The notes below the pieces were generated by a model that was given only the letters and a program-made list of their open reading frames with translations, was not told the DNA's origin and searched no databases. Shown one piece after another: positions 26,301-34,218 of a DNA stretch of 64,000 bases. Every line of letters begins with the position of its first letter. Positions within the stretch are counted from its first letter, which is position 1. The DNA is from Salegentibacter holothuriorum (GTDB taxonomy: Bacteria > Bacteroidota > Bacteroidia > Flavobacteriales > Flavobacteriaceae). Position numbers and translations under genes: made by a program. Location of the stretch: NCBI RefSeq assembly GCF_900168045.1, contig NZ_FUYY01000002.1, positions 434,001 through 498,000 on the forward strand, in the 5' to 3' direction.

Positions 26301-26516
26301 GATATTTTAACTCCCGAAGGAAAAAGATTAAGGCCAGACCGCATTAATTTTTCGGGAAAAACAGTAAATATTATAGATTATAAAACTGGGAAATTTAATC
26401 CCTCCCATAAAGAACAAATTAATACTTATGCCAAGATTTTGGAAGAAATGGGCTACAGCATAGGTAGCAAAAACCTTGTTTACACAAATAAAGCACTTAA
26501 AGTGCGCCTTGTTTAA
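23385..26516 (+). CDS. AddA-like UvrD-family helicase-nuclease
   Basis: This 1043-residue protein combines a superfamily 1A helicase with a C-terminal PD-(D/E)XK nuclease. Helicase motifs in order: Walker A NASAGSGKTFTLVKEY near residue 8, ITFTNKAVDEMKSR (Ia), FIDEFQDTSQMQWE (II), VGDAKQSIYRWRGG (III), IMTIHKSKGLEFPVV (V) and LNVLYVACTRASQQL (VI). The nuclease end has GEILHELLAQ and NIIDYKTGKF. It likely processes double-strand breaks for recombination together with the AddB-like protein encoded at 29428-32163. The start is the TTG at 23385, just ahead of Walker A; no in-frame ATG lies earlier. Confidence 0.9.
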   Translation: MKNNFTIYNASAGSGKTFTLVKEYLLLLFKSHKHEAYKNILAITFTNKAVDEMKSRIISSLRGFTAEKTSAKNNPLFKIIAEETGLTEVELKAKAAKILKSIIHNYAAFEVSTIDGFTHRVLRTFAKDLGLPVNFEIALNTRQILMEAVDRLISKAGTDKELTKVLVAFAISKTDDDKSWDIAKDLFEISELLIGENHQEALKKLKGKTTEDFQKFKEKISSEIKKTETIIEETSTDFFELVESNNIVEKDFSGGYVYKHFVKLRDQKSIDGFEKAWMLKLESTPLYTKSNKNQAVKDALDSIQSLIVSLFELSKRAYLNLDFLEAIRKNLTQLSLLNAINQEVELIKKERNLILISEFNPKISAQVKDQPAPFIYERLGERYQNYFIDEFQDTSQMQWENLIPLIDNKLSSENTKDPASAMLVGDAKQSIYRWRGGKAEQFIDLCLETNPFSIEKRVENLPNNYRSGSQIVNFNNSLFHFAAGTLQHSSYSSLFQESKQNPQAGDFGYVNIDFIEAENAAEEHEIYPEKILEIIQNLEQKKFKKGDICILTRKKKEGVTIANYLSEHNIPVVSSETLLVANSPKVNFIAHLLEFSLSPKDKTLKLELFDFLAEFLKIENRYPIISANLKKDGKAFFHWLKDYDIDFDLNEIKQLSVYEAAEYIIRSFSLVETSNAYVQFFLDFIFESTQKATAGIADFIDLWKQEIESLSIVVPKAEDAVQIMTIHKSKGLEFPVVIYPYANSDSKSTRMDSLWLPMEPPLNEIPMNYLSASDKMLNWGPKASDIYSELIHQKELDTLNVLYVACTRASQQLYLLSKKEIDAKGNEKSYKTSGLLIGFLKEIGRWDSNINTYEFGEIGSPEISEENHSENIISETCYSSATQNKAVNIVTKSGMLWDSKQEEAIEKGEILHELLAQIDNKDQVKPVVAQAINNGIITKDSAEKIEKLLFEITNHPQLSAFYTDEAKNYNERDILTPEGKRLRPDRINFSGKTVNIIDYKTGKFNPSHKEQINTYAKILEEMGYSIGSKNLVYTNKALKVRLV

Positions 26517-26547
26517 AAGAAATGTAAGTTTGTAAAAAATTAGAATT

Positions 26548-27741
26548 ATGTACGGATCAATAAAACAACATTTAGAAAAAGAGCTGGAACAAATTAAAGA
26601 AGACGGCCTTTTTAAAAAAGAACGAATAATTACCGGCCCACAGGATTCGGTGATCAAAATTTCTACCGGGCAGGAAGTAATTAACTTTTGTGCCAATAAT
26701 TATTTAGGATTATCCTCTCATCCAGAAGTTATAAAAGCCGCGAAAGATACTATGGACACCCACGGTTTTGGTATGTCTAGTGTTAGGTTTATTTGTGGAA
26801 CTCAGGATATTCATAAAGAACTGGAGCAAAAAATAGCCGATTTCTACGGAACAGAAGATACTATTCTTTATGCTGCGTGTTTTGATGCCAATGGTGGAAT
26901 TTTTGAACCACTTTTAACCAAAGATGATGCAATAATTTCAGATTCCCTAAACCACGCTTCTATTATTGATGGGGTGCGTTTATGTAAAGCGGCAAGATAT
27001 CGTTACCAAAATGGCGATATGGCCGATTTGGAAAAACAACTTAAAGATGCCAACGAAAAAGGTGCAAGATTTAAGCTCATTGTAACAGATGGTGTTTTCT
27101 CTATGGATGGCCTTGTAGCTCCTTTAGACAAAATTTGCGACCTGGCTGATAAATATGATGCTCTGGTAATGATAGACGAATGTCATGCTACCGGGTTTAT
27201 TGGAGATAAAGGAATTGGTACCCTGGAAGAAAAAGGAGTGATGGACAGAGTAGACATAATCACTGGTACTCTGGGTAAAGCCCTTGGTGGTGCTATGGGA
27301 GGTTATACCACGGCTAAAAAAGAAATTATAGAGTTATTAAGACAGCGTTCAAGACCGTATTTGTTCTCAAATTCCCTTGCTCCAGCTATTGTGGGAGCAT
27401 CCATTAAGGTTTTTGATATGTTGGAAAATGACAACAGTCTACGTGAAAAACTAAAAAGCAATACAAAATATTTTAAACAGGGAATTAAAGATGCCGGTTT
27501 TGATATTATTGATGGGGAAGCAGCTATAGTTCCGGTAATGCTATATGATGCCAAGTTATCACAAAAAATGGCAGATAGATTATTAGAAGAAGGTATTTAT
27601 GTAATAGGATTCTTTTATCCAGTTGTTCCTAAGGAAAAAGCTAGAATTAGAGTACAACTCTCTGCAGCACATGAGCAGGAACATTTAGATAAAGCTATAG
27701 AAGCGTTTACAAGGGTTGGCAAAGAATTGGGAGTGATTTAA
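26548..27741 (+). CDS. kbl: Glycine C-acetyltransferase (2-amino-3-ketobutyrate CoA ligase)
   Basis: This 397-residue PLP enzyme of the alpha-oxoamine synthase family acts in threonine breakdown, splitting 2-amino-3-ketobutyrate into glycine and acetyl-CoA. Visible are the N-terminal [14 protein letters not shown], the substrate loop [19 protein letters not shown], the PLP-stacking His and Asp in [12 protein letters not shown], and the Schiff-base Lys in [14 protein letters not shown]. Length matches E. coli Kbl. It lies 31 bases after the helicase-nuclease gene; threonine dehydrogenase is not in the window. The start ATG at 26548 gives the family N-terminus. Confidence 0.95.
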   Translation: MYGSIKQHLEKELEQIKEDGLFKKERIITGPQDSVIKISTGQEVINFCANNYLGLSSHPEVIKAAKDTMDTHGFGMSSVRFICGTQDIHKELEQKIADFYGTEDTILYAACFDANGGIFEPLLTKDDAIISDSLNHASIIDGVRLCKAARYRYQNGDMADLEKQLKDANEKGARFKLIVTDGVFSMDGLVAPLDKICDLADKYDALVMIDECHATGFIGDKGIGTLEEKGVMDRVDIITGTLGKALGGAMGGYTTAKKEIIELLRQRSRPYLFSNSLAPAIVGASIKVFDMLENDNSLREKLKSNTKYFKQGIKDAGFDIIDGEAAIVPVMLYDAKLSQKMADRLLEEGIYVIGFFYPVVPKEKARIRVQLSAAHEQEHLDKAIEAFTRVGKELGVI

Positions 27742-27867
27742 GATATAGCGTTTTAGGTTGCGATAACGAAATAAGAATTTATCAAAAAAAAAGGTTGACA
27801 ATTCTTAAAAAGCTCTCAAAAACCAGAGTATTCAAGGGATTATTAAGAAAACTTTATTATTTTATGC

Positions 27868-27898
27868 TTTGCCGATAAGCTTTAACAATCTACTTTTG
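27868..27898 (+). promoter_or_regulatory. Promoter of the OmpA-family gene
   Basis: TTTG (27868-27871), 19 bases, TACTTTTG (27891-27898): a full match to the Bacteroidetes consensus and one of the best promoters in the window, as fits an abundant envelope protein. The ATG is 35 bases downstream. Confidence 0.75.
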
Positions 27899-27932
27899 TT
27901 AACAATTAACACTTAAAACTAAACTATTGAAT

Positions 27933-29351
27933 ATGAAACATCTTAGCAAAATTTTATTCGCTACAATGTTGGTTCTGGGCATTACTTCGGTAAATGCGCA
28001 GGATGCTAACAATCCTTGGGCCATTGGGGTTCAAACCAACGCGGTAGATTTCTATCCAACGGGTGAAGATGCTCCATTAGGTGGAACTTTTGACGAGTAC
28101 TTTAATACTGGAGACCACTGGAACATTTTACCATCTGTATCAAGATTATCAGTAGGTCGCTATATTGGAAGTGGTTTTGTATTTGAACTTGCAGGTTCTT
28201 TAAACCAAATTGAAAATTATGGCGATATGGGAGTTTCACAAATGGCATATTATGCTGTTGATGGATCTTTTAATTATAGCCTAAGAGCTTTACTTAATGA
28301 CGGATGGGTTGATCCTGTTGTTGGTATTGGTGGTGGTTACACCAGCATTGCCGATAATGGCGACGCTCCTATTTCAGATCTTAATGCGGCAACACTTAAC
28401 GGTAAAGTTGGATTAAACTTCTGGTTTAACGATAATGTTGCTTTAACACTAGAATCTAATTACAAGCACGTTTTTGACGTTGATGGTGCAACCCACTTTC
28501 AACACGCCGGTGGTATAAAATTCATGTTTGGAGGAACTGACTCTGATGGTGACGGTATCTACGATAAAGATGATGAATGTCCTGAGACTCCTGGTTTACC
28601 AGAATTTAACGGATGTCCAGATTCTGACGGAGATGGAATTGAAGACCGTATGGACAATTGCCCAGAAGAAGCTGGCCTAGCTGAATTTGACGGATGTCCT
28701 GATACTGATGGCGATGGAGTTCCAGATCCAGAAGATGAATGCCCAGAAGAAGCTGGTTCTATTGAAATGAATGGATGTCCTGATGCCGATGGTGACGGGG
28801 TTGCAGATAATGAAGATGACTGTCCTAACGAAGCAGGTCCTGCTGAAAACAATGGATGTCCTTACGAAGATATGGATAACGATGGTGTTTTAGATAAAGA
28901 CGATGACTGTCCTGAAGTTGCTGGAACTGCCGCAAATAATGGTTGTCCAGAACCAGATGTAGAAGTTATTTCTGAATTGAATGAATATTCTAAAACTGTA
29001 TTGTTTGATTTGAACAAGGCCACCATTAGAGGTGAGTCTGAAGAGGCTTTACAGTCTATCAAAGAAATCATGAACGAATATTCAAATACAATCTTCCATA
29101 TTGAAGGTCATACAGATAGTACTGGTAGTGCCGCATATAACGAGAAACTTTCTCGTGAGCGTGCTGCATCAGTAGAAGCCTGGTTAGAAGAAAATGGTGT
29201 ACCAAGCAGTAGATTAACTTCTGAAGGTTATGGTGAAGAAAGACCAATTGCTACTAACAATACGGCTGCCGGAAGACAGGATAACCGTAGAGTTGAAATC
29301 TCTTTAGATAAAAATAAAGAAGTAAAAGAATCTGATTCTTCTATGGAGTAA
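27933..29351 (+). CDS. OmpA-family outer-membrane protein with thrombospondin type 3 repeats
   Basis: This 472-residue envelope protein has a signal peptide of about 25 residues ending VNAQ, then an eight-strand-type beta barrel (about residues 26-200). Five calcium-binding thrombospondin type 3 repeats follow (about 205-330, each of the form DxDGDGxxDxxDxCPxxxG with a paired Cys). The OmpA peptidoglycan-binding domain fills about 345-460 (VLFDLNKATIRGES, IEGHTDSTGSAAYNEKLSRE, RQDNRRVEI). It tethers the outer membrane to the wall. The start is the ATG at 27933; an in-frame TTG two codons earlier is less likely. It is preceded by a strong promoter and followed by a terminator. Confidence 0.95.
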   Translation: MKHLSKILFATMLVLGITSVNAQDANNPWAIGVQTNAVDFYPTGEDAPLGGTFDEYFNTGDHWNILPSVSRLSVGRYIGSGFVFELAGSLNQIENYGDMGVSQMAYYAVDGSFNYSLRALLNDGWVDPVVGIGGGYTSIADNGDAPISDLNAATLNGKVGLNFWFNDNVALTLESNYKHVFDVDGATHFQHAGGIKFMFGGTDSDGDGIYDKDDECPETPGLPEFNGCPDSDGDGIEDRMDNCPEEAGLAEFDGCPDTDGDGVPDPEDECPEEAGSIEMNGCPDADGDGVADNEDDCPNEAGPAENNGCPYEDMDNDGVLDKDDDCPEVAGTAANNGCPEPDVEVISELNEYSKTVLFDLNKATIRGESEEALQSIKEIMNEYSNTIFHIEGHTDSTGSAAYNEKLSRERAASVEAWLEENGVPSSRLTSEGYGEERPIATNNTAAGRQDNRRVEISLDKNKEVKESDSSME

Positions 29352-29389
29352 TTTAATCTTCCAATAAGATTAGATAATTATTATATAAA

Positions 29390-29417
29390 AACGTCTCGGT
29401 TTCCGGGGCGTTTTTTA
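29390..29417 (+). terminator. Intrinsic terminator after the OmpA-family gene
   Basis: ACGTCTCGG/CCGGGGCGT with loop TTT is followed by six T. It ends only about 11 bases before the next ATG. Confidence 0.8.
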
Positions 29418-29427
29418 TTTTTATGCT

Positions 29428-32163
29428 ATGGTATCTTTTATTTCAGGAGTTCTTAAAGAACTTATTTCTTCCAAAGAAAATATTTCCGAAACAATTTTTA
29501 TACTTCCCAGCAAAAGAGCGGGAAGCTTTTTGCTTAAAGAGCTTTCAGCATTAGGTGAGCATCATATTTTCGCACCCAAAGTTTATAGCATTGAGGAATT
29601 TACAGAAGTTATTTCTGAAGCAAAAACAGTAGATAATACTATAACTTTATTTGAATTTTATAAAGTTTATAAAACAATTACTCCTGAAGAAGTACAGGAA
29701 GATTTTGAAACTTTTACTGCCTGGGCACAAAGCCTAATTCACGATTTTAATGAAATAGACCGTTATTTAATAGATTATAAAAAGTTCTTTAATTACCTCG
29801 CAGATATTCAGGACTTAAAACACTGGTCCATTCAAGAGCCCAAAACAGAGCTCATTAATAATTATTTAGCCTTCTGGAAAAGCCTCCCGGCTTATTACGA
29901 AGGTTTAAAAAAAGAGTTGCTTTCCAATAAAACCGGTTATCAGGGATTAATTTATAGACTGGCTTCAGAAAATATCGCAACTTATGCTCAAAAACATCGC
30001 TCTAAACACGTTTTTATTGGCTTTAACGCATTAAACACTGCCGAACAGCAAATTGTTCAGCATTTACTAGAAAATGGTTTAGCCGAGATCTATTGGGATC
30101 TCGATGAGGTTTTTGTAAAAGACCACCAGCACGATGCATCCCTTTTTATAAATCAATATTTAAAAGATTGGCCGGTTTACAAGGAAAAGCAAGCAAAACT
30201 CCAGGTAGACGAATACCATAAACCTAAAAATATTCAAATTACCGGAATTCCTAAAAATGTTGGACAGACCAAATATTTAGGGGAATTACTGGCTAATTTA
30301 GACGAGGAAACATTACAGGAAACTGCCGTGGTTCTAGGTCAGGAAGATCTCTTATTACCCGTTCTAAATAGTTTGCCTCCCAACGTAAAAGATTTAAATA
30401 TCACTATGGGGTTTCCGCTTAAAAATGCACCCATCGCTTCGCTTTTTGATAGATTATTCCAAATTCATCAAAACACGGGTTCAGCCTATTATTACAAAGA
30501 TGTCATTTCGGTCATAAATCATCCCGCTTTAAATGAAATTCTAAAGAAGGAAACCGAAGTTTTTATAGAGAAAATTCAATCAAAAAATAGCGTAAACCTA
30601 TCTTCTGAAGAAATTATAAATTCTTTTTCGGTTGAAGCACAAGCTTTAATAAAGGCTTGTTTTAAAACATGGGATAACTCACCTTATAAAGTCTTAGAAG
30701 CCTTTCAGCAACTCATAAACCAGATTAAAATTCATTTAAAAAGTAGCGACAACAAGCTTGCACTGGAGTTTCTATATCATTTTCATGTGTTATTTAACAA
30801 GTTGGAAAATCTTAATGAAACCTATCCGCATTTAAAAAGTATTAAGTCGCTTTACCAGTTTTATAAAGAGATCATGAGCACCCAAAGCCTGGATTTCCAG
30901 GGAAGACCTTTTAAAGGTTTGCAGCTTATGGGAATGTTGGAATCTCGCGCCTTAGATTTTAAAAATATCATTATTTGTTCGGTAAATGAAGGGGTTTTGC
31001 CTTCAGGAAAATCGGGGAGCTCTTTTATTCCCTTCGATCTAAAGCAAACTTACAAACTGCCTACTTATAAAGAAAAAGACGCGGTTTACACCTACCACTT
31101 TTACAGGCTTTTGCAACGGGCTCAAAATGTGCATTTGCTTTATAACACAGAAACCGACGGGTTAAATTCCGGTGAAAAAAGCAGGTTTCTTACTCAACTG
31201 GAAATTGAGAAACAACCGGCGCATCAGCTCACGCACGCCATGGTAAGCCCAAAAGTTCCGGCAATTAAAAATGAACTTCGGGAAGTTAAAAAAACTCCAG
31301 AAATTATGGAGAAAATTAAGTCACTAGCTGCTTATGGCTTCTCCCCCTCAGCATTGACTTCCTATATAAGAAATCCGCTTGATTTTTACAGGCAGTACGT
31401 TCTTGGGGTGCGCGATAGCGAAGAAGTGGAAGAAACTGTGGCTTATAATACGCTTGGGACGGTAGTACACGATAGTCTGGAAAATTTCTACAAACCCCTG
31501 GAAAATAAGCTACTCACGGCAGAAGATATTAAAGCTTTTAAAGCGAAGATCGAAGAGGAGATAACATTTCAGTTTAAAAAATCTTATATGAACGGGCCGG
31601 TTAACCAGGGCAAAAATCTGTTAATCTTTGAAGTGGCCAAACGCTATCTCCGTAATTTTTTAAATCTGGAACTAGACCGACTTAAAACCGAAGAAATTAA
31701 AATCTTAAAAATTGAGGAAAACTTAAGATCTGAGATTAATATAGGGAAGCTTGATTTTCCGATATTTATGCGCGGAAAAGTGGATCGGGTAGAAAATACT
31801 AACGGTATCACCAGAATTATTGACTATAAAACAGGAAAGGTAACTCAAGACAAAATTGAAATTGTAGATTGGGAAGATCTCGCTTCAGATTACGATAAAT
31901 ACAGCAAAAGTTTCCAGGTACTGGCATATACAAAGATGATACAAGACCAGAATTTACTGGATTTTCCCGTAGAAGCAGGAATAATTTCATTTAAAAATTT
32001 AAAAAGCGGATTCCTTAAATTCGGCAAAAAAGATAAACCAAGAACAAAAAATAAAGAAACTGCTATAAATAAAGAAACCCTAGATGCATTTGAAATAGAA
32101 TTAAAAAAACTAATTACAGAAATTTGCGATCCTGAAGTTCCTTTTACTGAAAAAGAAATATAA
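29428..32163 (+). CDS. AddB-like PD-(D/E)XK nuclease family protein
   Basis: This 911-residue protein has the AddB layout: an N-terminal degenerate UvrD-like part (ETIFILPSKRAGSFLLKEL, residues about 20-40) without a working Walker A, a long helical middle, and a C-terminal RecB-type nuclease with LGTVVHDSLENF, GKVDRVENTN and RIIDYKTGKVT. It probably partners the AddA-like protein at 23385-26516 in break resection. In classical AddB the nuclease carries a four-Cys iron-sulfur cluster; here the equivalent start of the domain is SYIRNPLDFYRQY, with Asn where Cys is expected, so the cluster seems lost. The gene starts right after the ompA terminator. Confidence 0.85.
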   Translation: MVSFISGVLKELISSKENISETIFILPSKRAGSFLLKELSALGEHHIFAPKVYSIEEFTEVISEAKTVDNTITLFEFYKVYKTITPEEVQEDFETFTAWAQSLIHDFNEIDRYLIDYKKFFNYLADIQDLKHWSIQEPKTELINNYLAFWKSLPAYYEGLKKELLSNKTGYQGLIYRLASENIATYAQKHRSKHVFIGFNALNTAEQQIVQHLLENGLAEIYWDLDEVFVKDHQHDASLFINQYLKDWPVYKEKQAKLQVDEYHKPKNIQITGIPKNVGQTKYLGELLANLDEETLQETAVVLGQEDLLLPVLNSLPPNVKDLNITMGFPLKNAPIASLFDRLFQIHQNTGSAYYYKDVISVINHPALNEILKKETEVFIEKIQSKNSVNLSSEEIINSFSVEAQALIKACFKTWDNSPYKVLEAFQQLINQIKIHLKSSDNKLALEFLYHFHVLFNKLENLNETYPHLKSIKSLYQFYKEIMSTQSLDFQGRPFKGLQLMGMLESRALDFKNIIICSVNEGVLPSGKSGSSFIPFDLKQTYKLPTYKEKDAVYTYHFYRLLQRAQNVHLLYNTETDGLNSGEKSRFLTQLEIEKQPAHQLTHAMVSPKVPAIKNELREVKKTPEIMEKIKSLAAYGFSPSALTSYIRNPLDFYRQYVLGVRDSEEVEETVAYNTLGTVVHDSLENFYKPLENKLLTAEDIKAFKAKIEEEITFQFKKSYMNGPVNQGKNLLIFEVAKRYLRNFLNLELDRLKTEEIKILKIEENLRSEINIGKLDFPIFMRGKVDRVENTNGITRIIDYKTGKVTQDKIEIVDWEDLASDYDKYSKSFQVLAYTKMIQDQNLLDFPVEAGIISFKNLKSGFLKFGKKDKPRTKNKETAINKETLDAFEIELKKLITEICDPEVPFTEKEI

Positions 32164-32169
32164 AAACCT

Positions 32170-33072
32170 ATGGAAATTACTAAAAGAACAAATCTCCAGA
32201 TTGATGGAAAACATAATAAGCCAATCTTAATTGATCTAACTTTTAAAGACGATAAAAAACCAAAACCAATCGTGATTTTTTGCCACGGGTACAAAGGTTT
32301 TAAGGATTGGGGTGCCTGGGATAAAATGGGAGAATTTTATGCTGAAAAAGGCTACTTTTTTGTGAAATTTAATTTTTCTCATAATGGTACTTCACCAGAT
32401 AATCCTACTGAATTTTTAAATATCGAAGCTTTTGGCGATAATAACTATATTAAAGAGCTGGACGATCTACAAACCGTTATAGACTGGGTTTTAACACCAG
32501 ATTTTGATCAAGCTCAACAAATAGATGTGAAAAGCATTAACCTAATTGGGCATTCCCGTGGTGGCGGTATTGCCGTTATAAAAGCTGCTGAAGAAGAAAG
32601 GATTGATAAACTTATTACACTTGCCGCGGTAAGTGATTTTGCATCGCGTTTTCCAAAGGAAAAAGAACTGGAAGCTTGGGAGAAAAAAGGCGTACAATAC
32701 ATAAAAAACACGCGTACGGGGCAGCAATTACCTCATCATTATCAGTTCTATAAAAATTTTAGAGAAAACAGGGAACGTTTAAATATTCAAAAATCGGCTA
32801 AAAAGCTGGATATCCCTCACTTTATTGCTCACGGAAGTAACGACACCACAGTTTCAATAGCTGATGCCGGAAATTTATTTGAATGGAGTGCTATATCAAA
32901 ATTACTTTTAGTTGAAAATGCCGATCACGTTTTTGGTATTTCCCACCCGTGGAATAAAGATGAATTAACTAAGGAATTTCAGCACGTGTTGAACAGAACC
33001 TCAGAGTTTCTTGCAGCCAGCGTTCAGGATCTAAAAGACGAATACATAGATAACGACGAAGCTGATTCTTAA
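32170..33072 (+). CDS. Alpha/beta hydrolase (dienelactone-hydrolase-like)
   Basis: This 300-residue soluble hydrolase starts 6 bases after the AddB-like stop. The core: FCHGYKGFKDWGAWDKM (oxyanion region), the nucleophile elbow NLIGHSRGGGIAV with Ser, the Asp in IAHGSNDTTVSIADA, and the His in VENADHVFGISHPW. These form a complete Ser-Asp-His triad of the alpha/beta hydrolase fold. There is no signal peptide. The family is broad (esterases, peptidases, thioesterases), and the substrate cannot be named. A terminator follows at 33098-33136. Confidence 0.88.
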   Translation: MEITKRTNLQIDGKHNKPILIDLTFKDDKKPKPIVIFCHGYKGFKDWGAWDKMGEFYAEKGYFFVKFNFSHNGTSPDNPTEFLNIEAFGDNNYIKELDDLQTVIDWVLTPDFDQAQQIDVKSINLIGHSRGGGIAVIKAAEEERIDKLITLAAVSDFASRFPKEKELEAWEKKGVQYIKNTRTGQQLPHHYQFYKNFRENRERLNIQKSAKKLDIPHFIAHGSNDTTVSIADAGNLFEWSAISKLLLVENADHVFGISHPWNKDELTKEFQHVLNRTSEFLAASVQDLKDEYIDNDEADS

Positions 33073-33097
33073 GTTTTTTAAAAATATATTTTCACTA

Positions 33098-33136
33098 AAA
33101 ACGGTCTTGAATTAATTTTTAAGATCGTTTTTTATT
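33098..33136 (+). terminator. Intrinsic terminator after the hydrolase gene
   Basis: AACGGTCTT/AAGATCGTT (one G-T pair; 33100-33108 with 33121-33129) is followed by TTTTTATTTT. Confidence 0.8.
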
Positions 33137-33150
33137 TTAAATAAATCGTC

Positions 33151-33242
33151 ATTCTGAATTTAGTTCAGAATCTAATATTTTGATAATCTAAACACGTTAG
33201 AATCCCGAAGCAAAATCGGGATAAAGTCTGAAACAAGTTCAG
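33151..33242. repeat. Three clustered dispersed palindromes
   Basis: ATTCTGAA/TTCAGAAT (33151-33171), ATCCCGA/TCGGGAT (33202-33222) and CTGAAACAAGTTCAG (33228-33242). The last two repeat the arrangement after dinB (13247-13286). They are non-coding. Confidence 0.6.
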
Positions 33243-33260
33243 CTTGAAGAAAACCTTTTT

Positions 33261-33397
33261 TAGCCAGCTTTCATTATTTTGAAAATGAAAAAATTCGAAA
33301 ATAAATAACCACCGCGAAAAACGGTGGTTTTGTGGAGAAGGTCGTCCCGAAACTTCGGGAGAACCGATGACCTTCCCGATCTTGCATCGGGACGCTC
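33261..33397 (-). pseudogene. Decayed tandem copy of the tRNA-Ala locus
   Basis: This 137-base unit parallels 33398-33522: TAGCCAGCT, then ATTTTGAAAATGAAAAA, the hairpin ACCACCG/CGGTGGT and TGTGGAGAA. On the minus strand the tRNA 3' part (GGTCATCGGTT) and D-arm piece survive. The anticodon arm has become TCCCGA-TGCAAGA-TCGGGA without U33, the T-arm carries TCCCGAAACTTCGGGA, and the 5' acceptor strand is gone. It cannot form a normal tRNA. The two altered arms look like the dispersed CCCGA/TCGGG palindromes. Confidence 0.6.
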
Positions 33398-33440
33398 TAG
33401 CCAGCTCGTAATATTTTGAAAATGAAAAAGTTCGGAAATA

Positions 33441-33470
33441 AAAAAACCACCGTGAAAAACGGTGGTTTTG
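33441..33470 (-). terminator. Terminator of tRNA-Ala
   Basis: On the minus strand directly after the tRNA, AAACCACCG/CGGTGGTTT forms a stem followed by a T-run. The same hairpin is duplicated at 33306-33330. Confidence 0.75.
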
Positions 33471-33544
33471 TGGAGAATATCGGAGTCGAACCGATGACCT
33501 CCTGCGTGCAAGGCAGGCGCTCTAGCCAGCTGAGCTAATCCCCC
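33471..33544 (-). tRNA. tRNA-Ala (anticodon TGC)
   Basis: The minus strand folds as a full cloverleaf: acceptor GGGGGAT / ATTCTCC with discriminator A, D-arm GCTCAGCTGGCTAGAGC, anticodon arm CCTGC-CTTGCAC-GCAGG with anticodon TGC, and T-arm ATCGG-TTCGACT-CCGAT. CCA is not encoded. It has a consensus promoter 11 bases upstream and a terminator right after it. It resembles the tRNA-Ala found in rRNA operon spacers but stands alone here; no rRNA is in the window. Confidence 0.95.
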
Positions 33545-33554
33545 AATTGCAAGG

Positions 33555-33583
33555 CAAATGTAATAATTTTCTGTAAATTCCAA
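33555..33583 (-). promoter_or_regulatory. Promoter of tRNA-Ala
   Basis: On the minus strand: TTG, 18 bases, TACATTTG. It is a full match to the Bacteroidetes consensus, ending 11 bases before the tRNA. Confidence 0.75.
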
Positions 33584-33617
33584 CCGATAACTTTTATTTA
33601 TTATTGTTGATTAAAAA

Positions 33618-34139
33618 ATGATTAGAAAAGCTAACCTAAACGATCTCAGGGAGATCAAGAAATTAACCGAAGCCTGTGCAAAAGCGCTTCAGCAGCAGAA
33701 TATATTTCAATGGAATGAAAATTATCCTTCCATGGAAAAACTTCAAAAAGATATTGAGAAGCAAGAATTATATGTTTTTGAGGAGGAGAATATTATTATC
33801 GCCATTATAGTCCTTACTCCCAATATGGATGAAGTGTATCGCAATATAGACTGGCTAAGCAAAACCGACAATAATCTGTATGTTCACAGGCTGGCCACGC
33901 ACCCAGAATTCTGGGGAAAAGGTTACGCCAGAAAAATGATGGATTTTACTGAAGAATTTGCTAAAAAAAAGAATTTTGCTTCCATAAGGTTAGATACATT
34001 CAGTAAAAACATACGCAATCAGAAATTCTATGAAGCCCGTGGTTACACCAAACTTGGGGATGTCTATTTTCCGCATAAAAATGAACATCCTTTTCATTGC
34101 TACGAAAAACTTTTATCAACTGCTAAAACGAAAAATTAA
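33618..34139 (+). CDS. GNAT family N-acetyltransferase
   Basis: A 173-residue single-domain acetyltransferase. The N-terminus (MIRKANLNDLREIKKLTEAC) and the acetyl-CoA-binding segment LATHPEFWGKGYARKMMDFT, followed by IRLDTFSKNIRNQKFYEARGY, are typical of the RimI-like branch that acts on small molecules or proteins. There is no signal peptide. The neighbours give no clue: tRNA-Ala is upstream on the other strand and a MATE pump gene lies 79 bases downstream. The substrate is unknown. Confidence 0.9.
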   Translation: MIRKANLNDLREIKKLTEACAKALQQQNIFQWNENYPSMEKLQKDIEKQELYVFEEENIIIAIIVLTPNMDEVYRNIDWLSKTDNNLYVHRLATHPEFWGKGYARKMMDFTEEFAKKKNFASIRLDTFSKNIRNQKFYEARGYTKLGDVYFPHKNEHPFHCYEKLLSTAKTKN

Positions 34140-34218
34140 GAAAAACCCTTAAGAAATTAATCTTGCGATGAGGCTTTACAATAAAGCATTCTATATTTGC
34201 TGCTGAAAATAACCGCTG

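Noticed and set aside
28540-28960. Tandem repeats that at first look like a repeat array
   Set aside because: They are the in-frame coding units of five thrombospondin type 3 repeats in the OmpA-family protein; the minus-strand frames there are mirror artefacts of the Asp/Gly codons.
33260-33583. A 107-residue minus-strand open frame
   Set aside because: It runs across tRNA-Ala, its decayed copy and two terminators; it is a chance frame.
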